Shown here in pieces: positions 24,601-34,597 of a DNA stretch of 64,000 nt. The stretch's first letter is position 1; each line of letters opens with the position of its first letter. The stretch covers positions 62,001 through 126,000 of the forward strand of contig NZ_LIXJ01000001.1 in the NCBI RefSeq assembly GCF_001905795.1, given 5' to 3'. The notes beneath the pieces are model-generated. The model had not been told where the DNA came from and ran no database searches. It saw only the letters and a program-made list of their open reading frames with translations. Source of the stretch: Streptomyces sp. CB01580. GTDB lineage: Bacteria > Actinomycetota > Actinomycetes > Streptomycetales > Streptomycetaceae. The translations under genes and the position numbers were made by a program.

Positions 24601-25946
24601 TCGGGTACGCCGACACCCAGCCATTGAAACTCGAAGGCGGTGCCCGACTCGGCGCACCGGGTGTCGCGGGGCGCGCGCTTGCCCTGAACGGCACCGATGC
24701 CTACGCGCACACCACCGCGCCGCACTCCGACACCCAGCGTCCCTTCACGGTGTCGGCCTGGGCCAAACTCGACCGCATACCGGATCAGGCCGCCACGGTC
24801 GTCGCTCAACTGGGCAAGAACAGGCCGGGGTTCGAGCTGTACTACTCGAAGACGTACAACCGCTGGGGCTTCACCCAATACTCGGCCGATGTTCCGAACG
24901 CCACCCAGATCCGCGCCGTGCAGCCGGAGGGCACCACCGCACGGGTCGGAGAATGGGTGCATCTCGTCGGCGTTCACGATGCGGTGGCCCAGACTCTGAC
25001 CTTGTACGTCAACGGAACCAAGGCCGCCGGCGTCGCGCAAACGAGTCCCTGGTACGCCGGTGGCAGGGTCCAGCTCGGCGCGCTGAGCGTCGACGGCGGC
25101 AACCTCATCCAGTACTTCCCCGGCCAGATCGACGACGTGCGACTCTACGACCGGCCGGTGTCGGACGACGAGGTGCGCCAGATGTTCCAGCAGCGTCCTC
25201 TGGTCAGCGCGCGTTGGAAGCTGGACACCGCCGACGCCGGATCCACATCACCGGACGACTCCGGGCAGGCAGCGCCCATGTCCCTGCAGGGCGGTGCTCA
25301 GATCGGTCTCGGGTACATGGACGGCGGGCTGGAGTTGAACGGCACGACCGGCTACGCGTCGACGCCGGCGGTGCCGGTCGACACGAGCTCCAGCTTCACC
25401 GTCACCGCATGGGCCCAGGCGGCCTCCGTACCCACCGCGAACGCCACAGTGGTGAGCGCGGAGGGTTCCGCACAGAGTCCCTTCTCCATCCGCTTCGTCC
25501 CGGACCCCAATGAGCCCGAAGGACTCGGAACATGGGAGATCTCGCTGCCCGACAAGGACGGCACCGACGCGGCGGTCCGGCGCATGGCCAACAGTGAATT
25601 CAGCTATGTCACGGACTGGACCCACCTGGCCCTGGTCTACGACGGGTTCGCCAGACAGGCCCGCCTGTACGTCAACGGTATCCTCCAGGAGGTCGCCTGC
25701 GGCGACGGCGACGCCAACGGCAGCACCTGCGAGGGTCTGATGGCCTGGGGCGACAACGTCCTGACCACGAAGGCCGCGAAATCCCTCCAGATCGGACGTA
25801 CGAAGATCGGCGCCGTCGGAAGCGAGTACTTCCCCGGCTTGATCGACGACGTATGGGCCTTCCAGGGCGCCCTGAACGACAGCCAGGTCGAGCAAATGGC
25901 CGGCACGTGGTTCGACCTGCCCACCGAAGTCCCCGCCGGCAGCTGA
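21657..25946 (+). CDS. Large secreted LamG/DNRLRE-domain protein
   Basis: 1429 residues. An N-terminal Arg-rich stretch and hydrophobic segment (MVLASALAVALTVSLVPMAL, then PASAQ) form a Sec signal. After a low-complexity region, a DNRLRE-type beta domain lies around 320-510 (WASSPQWKFNGKPDAGMGYC). A fibronectin-like part follows, then three LamG/concanavalin-like lectin domains at roughly 780-955, 980-1175 and 1185-1412. Each has the pattern ALHLDGTSGYA/LNGTDAYA, FTVSAWAKLD, and a final IDDVRLYDRPVS-type motif. Such proteins are often encoded beside RHS genes in Streptomyces and may bind carbohydrate or act as a surface partner; no function is proven. GTG 21657 is used, but GTG 21666 is also possible. 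Confidence 0.8.
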   Translation: MGLVNKVRVHRGTHAWRWAVGRRWVEPMVLASALAVALTVSLVPMALPASAQQVPAVQSSDNSPPAAVTTDEALSEARRSGKSVEITSMRGESSDVYATPDGNLEAREYLRPVRARVGEQWKPVDTQLAKASDGSVAPQVTTVGLKFSGGGDAPLVQMTKAGRELALSWPDPLPVPQLDGATATYRNVLPDVDLRMGAQEDGFTQLLVVKSAEAAASEELAEVRMQLAADGMDVQATTQGGLQAIDHGARSAVFEAPQPVMWDSSLSENGAASAGQPHSAPAGAVADDEPAPGDSAKLAPVGVAIPEGGKELVLTPDADVLRGKDTTYPVFIDPQWYSPRASAWTMASKYWASSPQWKFNGKPDAGMGYCNWAYCQPNDTKRLFYRIPTSKFAGKSILSAEFVVRNVWSASCSAREVQLWRTKDISSSTTWNSQNASGFWIEQLKKASFAHGYDGCAAKDAEFDVKSAVQQAANGKWANMTFGLRASSESDGYAWKRFSDKAFLRVKYNRPPSQIKMSQLTMQYGGTCKKPAGAPRVRTLGQIHANSVTDPDGDNIAVQFQADWDSGDGKGMITRWKPALTTYMPSGSNFSISLPSSVPTGKTVHWYARSYDGAQYSPWSYAGDDPTSCYFVYDTTVPAAPAVSSGEYPESDPSDPEAPWFDGVGKYGSFELKAADSDVTKYWFGVNGDPTSKNTLTTSSGAARITKILPAKPGLNFVTAQAFDQSGNGSEVRTYWFRVKAGQPERAMWQLDEEAGVPEARGSAGARVATLHGGAATGAAGKKGTALHLDGTSGYAATDIPTVNTSIGFSVSAWVKLDKMPTKAAVIAAQPGNYSPGFELYYSLAYDRWVFNQYTSDSPGASIARAMAPQAGGVTANEWTHLVGVYSGGAKELQLYVNGALVGSTPYTTAWEARRGLQIGAGNLNGTVTSYFPGAIDELRLFDKPVSATEVGHLYHEEPIGNGRTARAVFPMDEPEAATEVVGYADTQPLKLEGGARLGAPGVAGRALALNGTDAYAHTTAPHSDTQRPFTVSAWAKLDRIPDQAATVVAQLGKNRPGFELYYSKTYNRWGFTQYSADVPNATQIRAVQPEGTTARVGEWVHLVGVHDAVAQTLTLYVNGTKAAGVAQTSPWYAGGRVQLGALSVDGGNLIQYFPGQIDDVRLYDRPVSDDEVRQMFQQRPLVSARWKLDTADAGSTSPDDSGQAAPMSLQGGAQIGLGYMDGGLELNGTTGYASTPAVPVDTSSSFTVTAWAQAASVPTANATVVSAEGSAQSPFSIRFVPDPNEPEGLGTWEISLPDKDGTDAAVRRMANSEFSYVTDWTHLALVYDGFARQARLYVNGILQEVACGDGDANGSTCEGLMAWGDNVLTTKAAKSLQIGRTKIGAVGSEYFPGLIDDVWAFQGALNDSQVEQMAGTWFDLPTEVPAGS

Positions 25947-25972
25947 CGTCGCGGAGTGCGACCTCGCCCGTT

Positions 25973-26004
25973 GGCCGGTTCGCCGGGGCCCCGGCGAACC
26001 GGCC
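25973..26004. terminator. 32-bp perfect palindrome between convergent genes
   Basis: GGCCGGTTCGCCGGGG followed directly by its complement CCCCGGCGAACCGGCC. It lies between the LamG stop and the carboxylic acid reductase stop, so it is a likely bidirectional terminator. Confidence 0.8.
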
Positions 26005-26011
26005 GACGAAA

Positions 26012-29000
26012 TCAGCGGAGCAGGCCCAGGGCGCGCAGGTCGGTGACGTACTTGCGGATGAGGGCGGCCGACAGGTGGGGGATGTCCTTGTCGGGGCCGA
26101 TCCCGGCGGACCGGACGGCGGCGTGGAAGCGTTCGGTCGGGAGTGCCGCACCGGGGGTGCCCTCGTCGGGGTGCGCGAAGGCGTGCAGCAGGGGCAGCAG
26201 CGAGTACTGGCGCTGCTTCTCCGGCAGGGCCCGCATCGCGGCCGTGATGCGGGCGAGCCATGTGTCGTAGTCGTCGATCCGCCGGATCGGGTGGCCGGAC
26301 TCGATGAGCCAGTCGACGAAGGTGTCCAGCGAGATGCCGTCGTCGTGCGGGTTCAGCGCGTTGAAGGTGCGGTAGCCGTCGGTGGGCCGCGCGCCGAGTG
26401 CGCTGATCGCCTCGGCGGTGAAGTCGACCGGCAGGCCGTCGTAGTGCGCGCGGGTGCCGGTCCGGTGGAACGAGGCCGGCGCGATGCCGGTGGCAACCAG
26501 GCTGAGCAGCAGCCGGGTGAACACGTCGGGCACGTTCAGCTGCCCCCGGTACCTGCTGTGCGCGAGGATCATGTCCGACCGGAACGTGGTGACCGGCAGG
26601 CCGCACAGGTCGTGCGCCTCCCGGAGCAGGACCTCCCCTGCCCATTTGCTGGTGGCGTACCCGTTGGCGTAGCTCTGGTCGAGGCTCCGCACCGGGCTGG
26701 TGACGCGGATGTCGGCGTCCTCGTCGAGGGTCGCGGCCCCGGCCTGGACGGCGACGGTGGACACGTAGGTGAAGGGCTTGATCCGCGCGGTGAGCGCCAG
26801 CCGGATCAGTTCGGCCGTGCCGACGACGTTGGGTCCGAACAACTCCGTATAGGGCAGTACGTGGTTGACCAGGGCGGCCGGATGGACGATCCGGTCCACG
26901 GTGCTTGCCAGCCTGTCCCAGATGTCCTGGTCCAGGCCCAGACGCGGCTCGCCGATGTCGCCCGCGAGGACCTCCAGGGTTCCGTCGGCCAGCGACCGGT
27001 ATCGCCGCAGCAGTTCGGCGTCGCCGCTGTCGAAGGCTCCCTCCAGCCGTTCCGCCGCCGCGGATGAGTCGCTGCCCCGTACGACGCAGATCAGCCGGCC
27101 GCCCGAGGGCGCCAGCCGCTCCAGCCATTCCAGGCACAGGAACCGGCCGAGGTAGCCGCCGGCGCCGGTCAGCAGGACGGTCCGCGCGGTGCCGTCGCAG
27201 CGGGGCAGCGCCGGGGCGGCGGCGAGCGTCGGCGCGTCGATGAAGGCGTCCAGAGTGAGATCACCCGCACGGACCTCGGAGCCGTTCTCGCCGTGCACCA
27301 GGGCGCATGTGGGGCGTTTCGTGCCGGACTCGCGTTCCGCCTCGATGTACCGCGCCACCCGCGCCAGGTCGTTGACGGGGCTGATCACCACCCCGACAGG
27401 AACCTCGACGTGGAAGATCTCCTTCATGAGCTGGGAGAAGGACAGGGCGGACAGGGAGTCCCCGCCCAGGTCGGTGAAGCGCGCGTCGGCACTGACGCCG
27501 GTGTCCGAACGGCCCAGCAGGGCCTGGGCCGCCCGGGCGACCGTTTCCGGCACCGGCTGGTCCGGCCCCGCCTGCCGCAGCTCGCGCAAGCGCTCGGCCT
27601 GCCCGTCGGCGAGTCGCGCGTACAGCCGCTCCAGGACCTCGCCGTACCGTTCCCTGAGCCTGGGGCGCAGCAGTTTGTGGCTCTCGGCGAGCAGGCCGTT
27701 CTCGGCGCTGAAGGGTTCGGTCTCGATCAGGAAGTCGCGCGGGATCTCGTACGGGTTGAGCTCCGCCTCCTTGGCGGCCTCCTGGAGCGATGCGCCGAGC
27801 AGCTCCTTGAGCGACTCGACGTCCCCGGCGGCCCTGGCCAGTGCGGCCGGTGTGGGCACCACCACCGCGAGCAGGTGGGCGCGCTCGCTGTTGCCGTACA
27901 CGAAGATCTGCTGGACGAGGGGGCTGCCGACGAAGACGGTCTCCAGGCGGGAGACGGCCACGAACTCGCCCTGGGACAGTTTCAGCGTGTCCTTGGTGCG
28001 GTCGACGTGGACGAGCCGGTCGGGGCCGAGTTCGGCGAAGACGTCGCCGGTCCGGTAGTAGCCGTCCTCGTCGAAGACCGCGGCGGTGACATCGGGGCGC
28101 TTGTAGTACCCGGGAATGATGGATTCCGTCTTGAGCAGCAGTTCCCCGCGCGGGTGGGGCACATCGGTGCGGAAGTAGCCCAGTTCCGGGACGTCGACCA
28201 GCTTGTAGTCGATCACCGGCGGGCGCTGCACCACCGTGTCGAGCAGCACCCCGCCCGCTTCGGTGGAGCCGTATCCGGTGTACAGGTGGAGATCCAGGCA
28301 GGACTCGACGAAGGCGGCCACCTCGGCGGAGAGCGGGGCGGTCCCGCAGAACGCCTTGGTGACGCGCCCGCCCAGGAAGTTCTCGCGGAGATCGGTTCTG
28401 ATCGCCGTCTCGATGTCGCCCGGCTCGCCCGCACGCCGGTCCAGTTCGCTCTGGTACTGCTGGAAGAGCATGTCGCACAGACGCGGGACCATGGTCAGTT
28501 CGGTGGGCCGGATCAGCGCGATGTCCTCGAACAGGGTGGACAGGTCGCTCCTGGCGGTGAAGTGGCCGACACCGCCCCTGACGAGCGAGCCCATGAGCGC
28601 GTAGCGGCCCGCGAGGTGGCTCTGCGGCATGTAGAGGATGCTCACGGGGAGCACGTCCGACGCTCCGTAGCTGAACCCGTACCACGCGGTGCCGACCAGC
28701 CGCTGTGTGTACATGGCTCCCTTGGGGGTCCCGGTGCTGCCGGAGGTGTAGATGAGCAGGGCCAGCGGGTCGTCGCCCCGATCGGCGGTGGACAGCGGGG
28801 CGGGTGGGAGCACAGTTCCCTTCGCGATCAGCGCGGCCAGCGTGTCCACGACCACCGGGCTGCCCGCTTCGGCGAGACGGCGCCGGGCGGCATCGAGGGC
28901 GTCGCGGTGGTCCGCCGCTTCGGCACGGTGGTCGAACACGATCAGGCGCTCGATCGAGGTGCCCCCGAGCAGGGCCTCGACGGCGATGCCGAGGCGCTCG

Positions 29001-29410
29001 GTGCTCGCCGCGAGGACGCGCGGCTCGGTCTCCGCGGTGATCGGCATCAGCTGGGACAGCGGCGCGCTGGACTGCAGGGGCACGGCGACGACACCCGCAT
29101 GGATGCACGCGAGGTCGAGCGTGGCGTAGTCGGTGCTGGTGAAGCCCAGGGTGCAGATGCGGTCGCCCGCGCTCAGCGGGTGGCGCGGGTCGTGGTACCA
29201 CGTGCCGGCGACCGCGCGGACGCGTGCCCACAGCTCGCGGTAGCTGATGGTGTCGAACCGCGGGAGCAGGCGCGCCGTCCCGGGTTCCCTGGCGCGTTCA
29301 CCGAGGGCCGGGCGGTCCCCGTAGCCTTCCATGATGATCGCCATGACCTCGGCCAGTCCCTTGTCCGGATCGTGCGCCGCCGCGGCGATCGTCTCCAGTG
29401 GTTCGGCCAT
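26012..29410 (-). CDS. car: Carboxylic acid reductase (A-T-R)
   Basis: 1132 residues in the standard three-part layout. The adenylation domain has the AMP-binding loop [13 protein letters not shown] near residue 218, GYGSTEAGG and a [21 protein letters not shown] motif. The carrier domain has LGGDSLSA near 653, where a phosphopantetheine arm attaches. The NADPH reductase domain has [12 protein letters not shown] near 750 and a catalytic [10 protein letters not shown] near 917. The enzyme activates an acid with ATP, loads it as a thioester and reduces it to the aldehyde. Start ATG 29410 has GGGAGGG upstream; the frame is open further upstream but only through a hexamer repeat. It follows P450 and SDR genes in one operon. 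The substrate (aromatic or fatty acid) is unknown. It needs a phosphopantetheinyl transferase, which is not in this window. Confidence 0.92.
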   Translation of the reverse strand: MAEPLETIAAAAHDPDKGLAEVMAIIMEGYGDRPALGERAREPGTARLLPRFDTISYRELWARVRAVAGTWYHDPRHPLSAGDRICTLGFTSTDYATLDLACIHAGVVAVPLQSSAPLSQLMPITAETEPRVLAASTERLGIAVEALLGGTSIERLIVFDHRAEAADHRDALDAARRRLAEAGSPVVVDTLAALIAKGTVLPPAPLSTADRGDDPLALLIYTSGSTGTPKGAMYTQRLVGTAWYGFSYGASDVLPVSILYMPQSHLAGRYALMGSLVRGGVGHFTARSDLSTLFEDIALIRPTELTMVPRLCDMLFQQYQSELDRRAGEPGDIETAIRTDLRENFLGGRVTKAFCGTAPLSAEVAAFVESCLDLHLYTGYGSTEAGGVLLDTVVQRPPVIDYKLVDVPELGYFRTDVPHPRGELLLKTESIIPGYYKRPDVTAAVFDEDGYYRTGDVFAELGPDRLVHVDRTKDTLKLSQGEFVAVSRLETVFVGSPLVQQIFVYGNSERAHLLAVVVPTPAALARAAGDVESLKELLGASLQEAAKEAELNPYEIPRDFLIETEPFSAENGLLAESHKLLRPRLRERYGEVLERLYARLADGQAERLRELRQAGPDQPVPETVARAAQALLGRSDTGVSADARFTDLGGDSLSALSFSQLMKEIFHVEVPVGVVISPVNDLARVARYIEAERESGTKRPTCALVHGENGSEVRAGDLTLDAFIDAPTLAAAPALPRCDGTARTVLLTGAGGYLGRFLCLEWLERLAPSGGRLICVVRGSDSSAAAERLEGAFDSGDAELLRRYRSLADGTLEVLAGDIGEPRLGLDQDIWDRLASTVDRIVHPAALVNHVLPYTELFGPNVVGTAELIRLALTARIKPFTYVSTVAVQAGAATLDEDADIRVTSPVRSLDQSYANGYATSKWAGEVLLREAHDLCGLPVTTFRSDMILAHSRYRGQLNVPDVFTRLLLSLVATGIAPASFHRTGTRAHYDGLPVDFTAEAISALGARPTDGYRTFNALNPHDDGISLDTFVDWLIESGHPIRRIDDYDTWLARITAAMRALPEKQRQYSLLPLLHAFAHPDEGTPGAALPTERFHAAVRSAGIGPDKDIPHLSAALIRKYVTDLRALGLLR

Positions 29411-29543
29411 GACCGGCCCTCCCGTAGCATTCCTGTTGTGCCGGTGAGTGGTTCGTTCCGAACGACCGGGGCACCGGAACGGAACGCCCGATCCGAGCAT
29501 CCGACGGCCCCTGACCCGGCCCTGGTCCCGGCCACGGCCCCGG

Positions 29544-29597
29544 CTCCAGCTCCAGCTCCAGCTCCAGCTCCAGCTCCAGCTCCAGCTCCAGCTCCAG
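29544..29597 (+). repeat. Nine tandem copies of CTCCAG
   Basis: A perfect 54-bp run of the hexamer in the gap between the P450 stop and the car start (CTGGAG repeats on the transcribed minus strand). It lies in the untranslated leader of car. It is prone to copy-number change. Confidence 0.9.
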
Positions 29598-29636
29598 CGG
29601 ACCGTCCGAGGCCGCGGCCGCGCCGCCGGTGAGACC

Positions 29637-30836
29637 TCACCAGCTGACCGGCAGTGTCTCCGCCCCACGGATCAGACGCTCGGTCCGCCACGGCACCTTG
29701 TCGGCCGGTACCGCGAGGCGCAGACCGGGCAGGCGGGAGACGAGGGCTTCGAGAACGGTGCGCAGTTCCATCCTGGCCAGCTGCGCGCCGAGGCAGTGGT
29801 GCACGCCGTGCCCGAAGGTGACGTGCGGGACGCTCCCTCGGTGGAAGTCGATCTCACCGGGGCGGTCGAACACCTCGGGATCCCGGTTGGCCATGCCCAG
29901 TTCGGCGACCACCGCGTCACCGGCGCACACGGTCTGCCCGCCCAGCTCCACCTCCTCGGTGGCGATGCGGGTGAATCCTGCGGTGGCGCTGATCGGGACG
30001 ATCCGGGAGAGTTCCTCGACGGCGTCGGGGATCAGCCCGGGATCGGCGACGAGTTCCCGCCAGAGATCGGGGTTGGTCAGCAGTGTGTAGACGAAGTTGC
30101 CGATCTGGTTGGCGGTGGCCTCCTGCCCGGCGGACAACAGGCTGACCCCGAGGCTGACCAGTTCCTCCTCGCGCAGCGGGTCCTCCTCCTCGGCCTGCGC
30201 GGTGACCAGTTCGCCGAGCAGGTCGCTGGTGGGGGCTGTGCGGCGGAGCGCGACCAGACCGGCGAGGTAGCCGTTGAGATGCTCGCGCGCCTGTGCCGAC
30301 TGTTCCGGGTCGGACAGCATCAGCAGACCGTCCACCCAGACGTTGAACCGGTCGCGGTCGGCGACAGGCACGCCGAGCAGTTCGCAGATCACCGTGATCG
30401 GCAGCGGCCAGGTCAGCGCCTTGGTGAGGTCGGCGGGCGATCCTGCGGCGATCATGTTGTCGAGCAGGTCGTTCACGATCCGCCCGACGTACGGGCGCAG
30501 CGCCTCGACGCGTCGTACGGTGAACGCGTTGGCCACCCGGCGCCGCAGCCGGCTGTGCTCCGGCGGGTCCATGCTCAGCATGGAGGTGCTGGGCAGCCCG
30601 GCGGAGACCGTGCGGGGCACGTGGTCGCCCACGGCGGCGGCGCGGCTGAACCGGGAGTCGGCCAGCACCGTCTTGACGTCCGCGTGCCGTGTGACGAGCC
30701 AGGCGTCGCCGCCGAAGGGCAGGTTCACACGGAGTACCGGCTGTTCGCCGCTCAGCTCGGCCAGCTGCGGATCCACTTCGAGCCGGTCGACCGGACCGAA
30801 CGGATAGGGCCGGGCCCCATCCCCTGTGGTGGTCAT
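29637..30836 (-). CDS. Cytochrome P450 monooxygenase
   Basis: 399 residues, normal for a soluble bacterial P450. The I-helix oxygen-binding motif is [10 protein letters not shown], the K-helix ExxR is EELSR, and the haem-ligand loop is [11 protein letters not shown] near residue 344 with the Cys ligand. The start ATG 30836 has AAGGA upstream. It lies between the SDR and CAR genes on the same strand, with a 226-bp gap to CAR that contains the CTCCAG run. It probably hydroxylates the substrate or product of the same pathway. No ferredoxin gene is adjacent, so electrons must come from elsewhere. Confidence 0.93.
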   Translation of the reverse strand: MTTTGDGARPYPFGPVDRLEVDPQLAELSGEQPVLRVNLPFGGDAWLVTRHADVKTVLADSRFSRAAAVGDHVPRTVSAGLPSTSMLSMDPPEHSRLRRRVANAFTVRRVEALRPYVGRIVNDLLDNMIAAGSPADLTKALTWPLPITVICELLGVPVADRDRFNVWVDGLLMLSDPEQSAQAREHLNGYLAGLVALRRTAPTSDLLGELVTAQAEEEDPLREEELVSLGVSLLSAGQEATANQIGNFVYTLLTNPDLWRELVADPGLIPDAVEELSRIVPISATAGFTRIATEEVELGGQTVCAGDAVVAELGMANRDPEVFDRPGEIDFHRGSVPHVTFGHGVHHCLGAQLARMELRTVLEALVSRLPGLRLAVPADKVPWRTERLIRGAETLPVSW

Positions 30837-31057
30837 CGTGTCAGTCCTTCCAGTCCTGGCAGACGGTCACTCGTTCACAACGTGCACAACTGCTCACTGA
30901 TGCGGCTGCGGTTCGTGTGCTGCCCGGACCGCCGGTCCGTCACCGCGGTCGGCGGGTCTGTCGGGCCTGCTGGGATTCTGTGTGCGGACCGCCCGTGCCG
31001 GACGTGCCGGGGACCGGTGCGCGGACCGCCGTGTCGGCGTCCGCACCGAGCCCCGGG

Positions 31058-31831
31058 TCACATGGCCGCGATCCGCCCGCCGTCGATGACGAGCGTGCTG
31101 CCGGTGATCCACGAGGCCCGGTCGGAGACCAGGAAGCCGACCGCTTCGGCGATGTCCTGCGACCGGCCGAGACGCCCCAACGGAATCTCGTCCGCCCATG
31201 ACACCTCGTCGCTGCCGAGGTAGTCGACGATCTGCTCGCGCGCCTCGTCCGCCCCCGGTGTCGCCACGTTCCCGAGGGAGACGGCGACGACGCGGATGCC
31301 CTCCGGCGCCAACTCGGCCGCGAGCCCCTTGTTGTAGGTCTCGAGCGCGGATTTGGCGGCGGCGTAGTGCAGGATCATCGGGTAGGACGCGATTGTGGCG
31401 ATGGAAGAGACGTGCAGGACGACCCCGCCTCCGCTCTCACGCATGGACGGCACGAGCGCGCGGTTGAGCCGGACGGCGGCAAGGAAGTTGATGTCCATCG
31501 TGTACTGCCAGTCGTTCTCGATCTCCAGCGCGCTCTGGAGGGCCCGGCAGCCTCCCGCGTTGTTGACGACGATGTCGACTCCGCCGAGGTCTTCCAGCGC
31601 GGCGTCCGCGAACTCGCGTACGCCGTCGGGGGTGCTGAGGTCCGCCCTGACGAACTTGGCTGCGGACGGGGTGTGTTCGGCCGAGCTGCGGGCCGAGGTG
31701 ACGACGGTTGCGCCCGCGTCGAGCAGGTGCTGCACGATCGCGGCGCCGATGCCGCGGCTGCCTCCGGTGACCACGGCTCGCTTGCCTTCCAGCTCGTTGG
31801 AGACCTGCGCGGTAGAGCGACTTCGACTCAC
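31058..31831 (-). CDS. Short-chain dehydrogenase/reductase
   Basis: 257 residues. The Rossmann motif is VVTGGSRGIGAA near residue 18, followed by NNAG, and the catalytic set is SS (in VLHVSSIA) plus YAAAKSA. The C-terminus ends in VIDGG, the classical SDR layout. An NAD(P)H-dependent enzyme acting on an alcohol, aldehyde or ketone is expected. The start GTG 31831 was chosen because the frame before it has no family features and a G-rich ribosome-binding stretch precedes it. It is first in the operon SDR - P450 - CAR, so it might interconvert the aldehyde produced by CAR and the alcohol. Confidence 0.88.
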   Translation of the reverse strand: MSRSRSTAQVSNELEGKRAVVTGGSRGIGAAIVQHLLDAGATVVTSARSSAEHTPSAAKFVRADLSTPDGVREFADAALEDLGGVDIVVNNAGGCRALQSALEIENDWQYTMDINFLAAVRLNRALVPSMRESGGGVVLHVSSIATIASYPMILHYAAAKSALETYNKGLAAELAPEGIRVVAVSLGNVATPGADEAREQIVDYLGSDEVSWADEIPLGRLGRSQDIAEAVGFLVSDRASWITGSTLVIDGGRIAAM

Positions 31832-32463
31832 CCTTGGTTCCACCCCCTCGATTTCCTCGGAAACCCTGTGTCCGCGGCACGAATCGGCAACAGAAGCAAT
31901 TTCTCGGGCTGCGATTCGGAATGAGAGATTTTGATCCGGCTGATCATGGCGGCGCGGAATCATCGGGACCACTATCGGCGATCTCATTGACACGGTCAAG
32001 ATGATTATTTCGATGCGCTGGATCGCATCGTGCGATCCATCTCGGACGCCTGCGCCGGGTTGTTTCCACGCATGACATCGGGTGTCCGCCCGCCCGCTTC
32101 TCTCCGCCGCACCCGGGTGACGAGGACGCACCGACGGGCTCGGCTCCCCCTCACCGTTCTTCATGGTCGGCAATCAAGACATCGGCATGGCCGCCGCCAG
32201 GCGCGCACGAGGCGGCGCGTACGGGCCGCAAGGGCAAGGCACGAAGGGGATCCGCGCAGTCCGGTACGGGAAAGAAATGAGCCGCCGGAAGGTCCGCGCC
32301 GTCGCGGCCGTCTGGACGCCGCGATCCCGCATTGCGGATAATCGTGCGCCGCCGATGTGCGGCCGTCACGTTTCATACCGGCTGGAATTCTTTTGCCGTA
32401 CCGAAAGAAAACGGCGCACAACGGATGGTGCGTACATGTGGTGCCGACAACTCGGGAGGAATA
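31832..32463. promoter_or_regulatory. Divergent region between the SDR operon and the OYE gene
   Basis: 632 bp with no convincing gene. It is AT-richer near 31890-32020, including a TTGACACGGTCAA element near 31987. It is likely to hold both promoters and possibly the LysR regulator's target. Confidence 0.4.
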
Positions 32464-33552
32464 ATGGCCAGCCTGGGCGAGCCGTTCGTCGTGGGTGATT
32501 TGACGGTCGCCAACCGGATCGTCATGGCCCCGATGACCAGAATGCTGTCACCCTGCGGCGTGCCGGGCCAGGACGTGGCGGAGTACTACGCCCGCCGCGC
32601 GGCCAACCAGGTCGGGCTGATCATCACCGAGGGCACCTACGTCGACCGCGCCGCCGCCGGCGCGTACGAGAACGTGCCCCACTTCTACGGCGAGCGGGCC
32701 CTCGACGGCTGGGCCCATGTGGTGCGAAAGGTGCACCGGGCCGGGGGCAGGATCGTTCCGCAGCTGTGGCACACCGGGGTCGTGCGCGCGGCGACCGAGC
32801 CGCCCGCCGAGGGCCCGTCCGGGCTCGGTCTGGACGGCGCCCCCGCCGGGAGGACCATGACCCAGCAGGACATCGACGACACCGTGGCCGCGTTCGCGCA
32901 GGCGGCCGTCGCCGCCGAGCGGCTCGGCTTCGACGGCGTCGAACTGCACGGCGCGCACGGCTACTTGATCGACGACTTCCTGTGGAGCGACACCAACCGG
33001 CGCACCGACCGCTACGGGGGCGACCCGGCCTCCCGCGCCCGTTTCGCCGCGGAGATCGTCCAGGCGGTCCGCGCGGCGGTCGGTCCGGGGTTCCCGGTCT
33101 TCTTCCGGCTCTCCCAGTGGAAGGTCAACCGGTACGACGCCCGGATCGCGGAGAATCCGGACGAGTTGGCGCAGCTGCTCGCTCCGCTGACCGACGCCGG
33201 TGTCGACGCGTTCCACGCCTCCACCCGCCGCTACTGGCAGCCCGAGTTCGACGGCAGCGGGCTCAACCTGGCCGGCTGGGTGCGCAAGCTCACCGGCAGG
33301 GCCACCATCACGGTCGGCTCCGTCGGCCTGGACCGGCAGTACGGCGAAGGCGAATTCGCCCAGGGTTACACCCGGCAGGCCGGACTGACCGGCATCGAGG
33401 AGCTGCTGGCCCGCCTGGAGCGCGACGAGTTCGACCTCGTCGCCGTGGGCAGGACGTTGTTGGCCAACCCGGACTGGGCGGCGAAGGCGCTCCGCGGAGA
33501 GCTGTCCCTGACCGTCCCCTACGACCCCGCCGTGCTCAGGACGCTAGTCTGA
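32464..33552 (+). CDS. NADH:flavin oxidoreductase (old yellow enzyme family)
   Basis: 362 residues in a TIM-barrel FMN enzyme pattern: NRIVMAPMTR near the start, IITEGTYVD, QLWHTG, and the diagnostic GVELHGAHGYLIDDFLW followed by TNRRTDRYGG. VAVGRTLLANPDW near the C-terminus is the phosphate-binding end. Such enzymes reduce activated C=C bonds with NAD(P)H. The start ATG 32464 has GGGAGGA upstream. It is transcribed away from the SDR - P450 - CAR operon and may reduce an unsaturated intermediate of that pathway; the link is by position only. Confidence 0.9.
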   Translation: MASLGEPFVVGDLTVANRIVMAPMTRMLSPCGVPGQDVAEYYARRAANQVGLIITEGTYVDRAAAGAYENVPHFYGERALDGWAHVVRKVHRAGGRIVPQLWHTGVVRAATEPPAEGPSGLGLDGAPAGRTMTQQDIDDTVAAFAQAAVAAERLGFDGVELHGAHGYLIDDFLWSDTNRRTDRYGGDPASRARFAAEIVQAVRAAVGPGFPVFFRLSQWKVNRYDARIAENPDELAQLLAPLTDAGVDAFHASTRRYWQPEFDGSGLNLAGWVRKLTGRATITVGSVGLDRQYGEGEFAQGYTRQAGLTGIEELLARLERDEFDLVAVGRTLLANPDWAAKALRGELSLTVPYDPAVLRTLV

Positions 33553-33667
33553 CGACGGTCCCCGCGACGGGTGGGCCGCGCCGCCCGGGCCACGACGGCC
33601 CGCCGCGGTGCCCGCCCGTCGACGCGGCAGGGCGTGACGCGGCGGAGCGCGGCGAGGGCCTTCCGGG

Positions 33668-34597
33668 TCACGCCGGCGTACGCGCGGCGTAGCTGATCGC
33701 GACCGCCGATCTGAGGACGTCCAGGAAGGCTCTGCCGCGTCCGCTCATGATCAGGTCCGGCATCATGGCCACACCGAGGGACAGAGAAGGCAGGTCCCCG
33801 GCGATCTCGACCGCTCGGACCCTCCCGCCGTCCAAAGTCGTCATGTTCGGCGTGCGTTGGTACATCAACGCGAACCCGGAACCGGCGGCCACGAGCCCGC
33901 GCATCGTCTCAGGACTGGCTGTCGTCATCACACGCGGCATGGGAACACCGGCACCGGCGAACATCTTCTCGAAGTGCCGGAGCACGGTCGGGGCGTTCAG
34001 GGTGACGAGCGGTCGAGCGGCCAACTCGTCCAGGCCCATCGCGCCGGCCCGCCCCATCGGGTCGCCATCGGCCAGCAGGGCGTAGACGGGCAGGTCCACC
34101 AGGGGGTGGAACCTGGAGTCGCCCGAGAGGAAGTCATAGGTCACGGCCAGTTCGCAGCGACCGTCCTGCAGAAGACCCAACAGCCGGTCGGCGAATGCCT
34201 CGTGGGGGTTCAGTTGCAACTCCGCATGCCGCTCCCTGAGCATCCGATGGACCAGGGGAAGGAGGAACGGAGCGATCGAGAAGAAGAACCCGACATCGAG
34301 CCGGCCGGTGGTGTCACCCGCCAGGGCGTCGCCCCGGGCCTTCAGATTCCTCGCCTGGCCGAGCAGCGCGCGTGCCTCGCGCAGCAGGTGCCGACCGCTC
34401 GGCGTGAGGGTGACCCCGCGGGCATGATGGCGGAGAAGCAGTTGCACACCCAGTTGACGTTCCAGCCTCATCACGGCCGACGAGACCGTCGACTGCGACG
34501 CACACAGTTTCTCGGCCGCCTCCGATATGTTGCCGAGCTCGGCGGACACGACGAAATACCGTAATTGAGTGAGGCTGAAGCCCAGTCGGTCGTTCAT
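33668..34597 (-). CDS. LysR-family transcriptional regulator
   Basis: 309 residues. The N-terminal winged helix-turn-helix is LTQLRYFVVSAELGNISEAA then EKLCASQSTVSSAVMRLERQ. A LysR substrate-binding domain follows (TGRLDVGFFFSIAPFLLP, VTYDFLSGDSRFHP). It is convergent with the OYE gene and the nearest regulator to the CAR/OYE cluster, so it may control it in response to a pathway compound. The ATG 34597 opens a family-like start (MNDRLGFSLTQLRYF). Confidence 0.88.
   Translation of the reverse strand: MNDRLGFSLTQLRYFVVSAELGNISEAAEKLCASQSTVSSAVMRLERQLGVQLLLRHHARGVTLTPSGRHLLREARALLGQARNLKARGDALAGDTTGRLDVGFFFSIAPFLLPLVHRMLRERHAELQLNPHEAFADRLLGLLQDGRCELAVTYDFLSGDSRFHPLVDLPVYALLADGDPMGRAGAMGLDELAARPLVTLNAPTVLRHFEKMFAGAGVPMPRVMTTASPETMRGLVAAGSGFALMYQRTPNMTTLDGGRVRAVEIAGDLPSLSLGVAMMPDLIMSGRGRAFLDVLRSAVAISYAARTPA

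Noticed and set aside
31987..32015. TTGACA at 31987 as a sigma-70-type promoter
   Set aside because: No -10 box at suitable spacing on either strand, so only a general control region is annotated.
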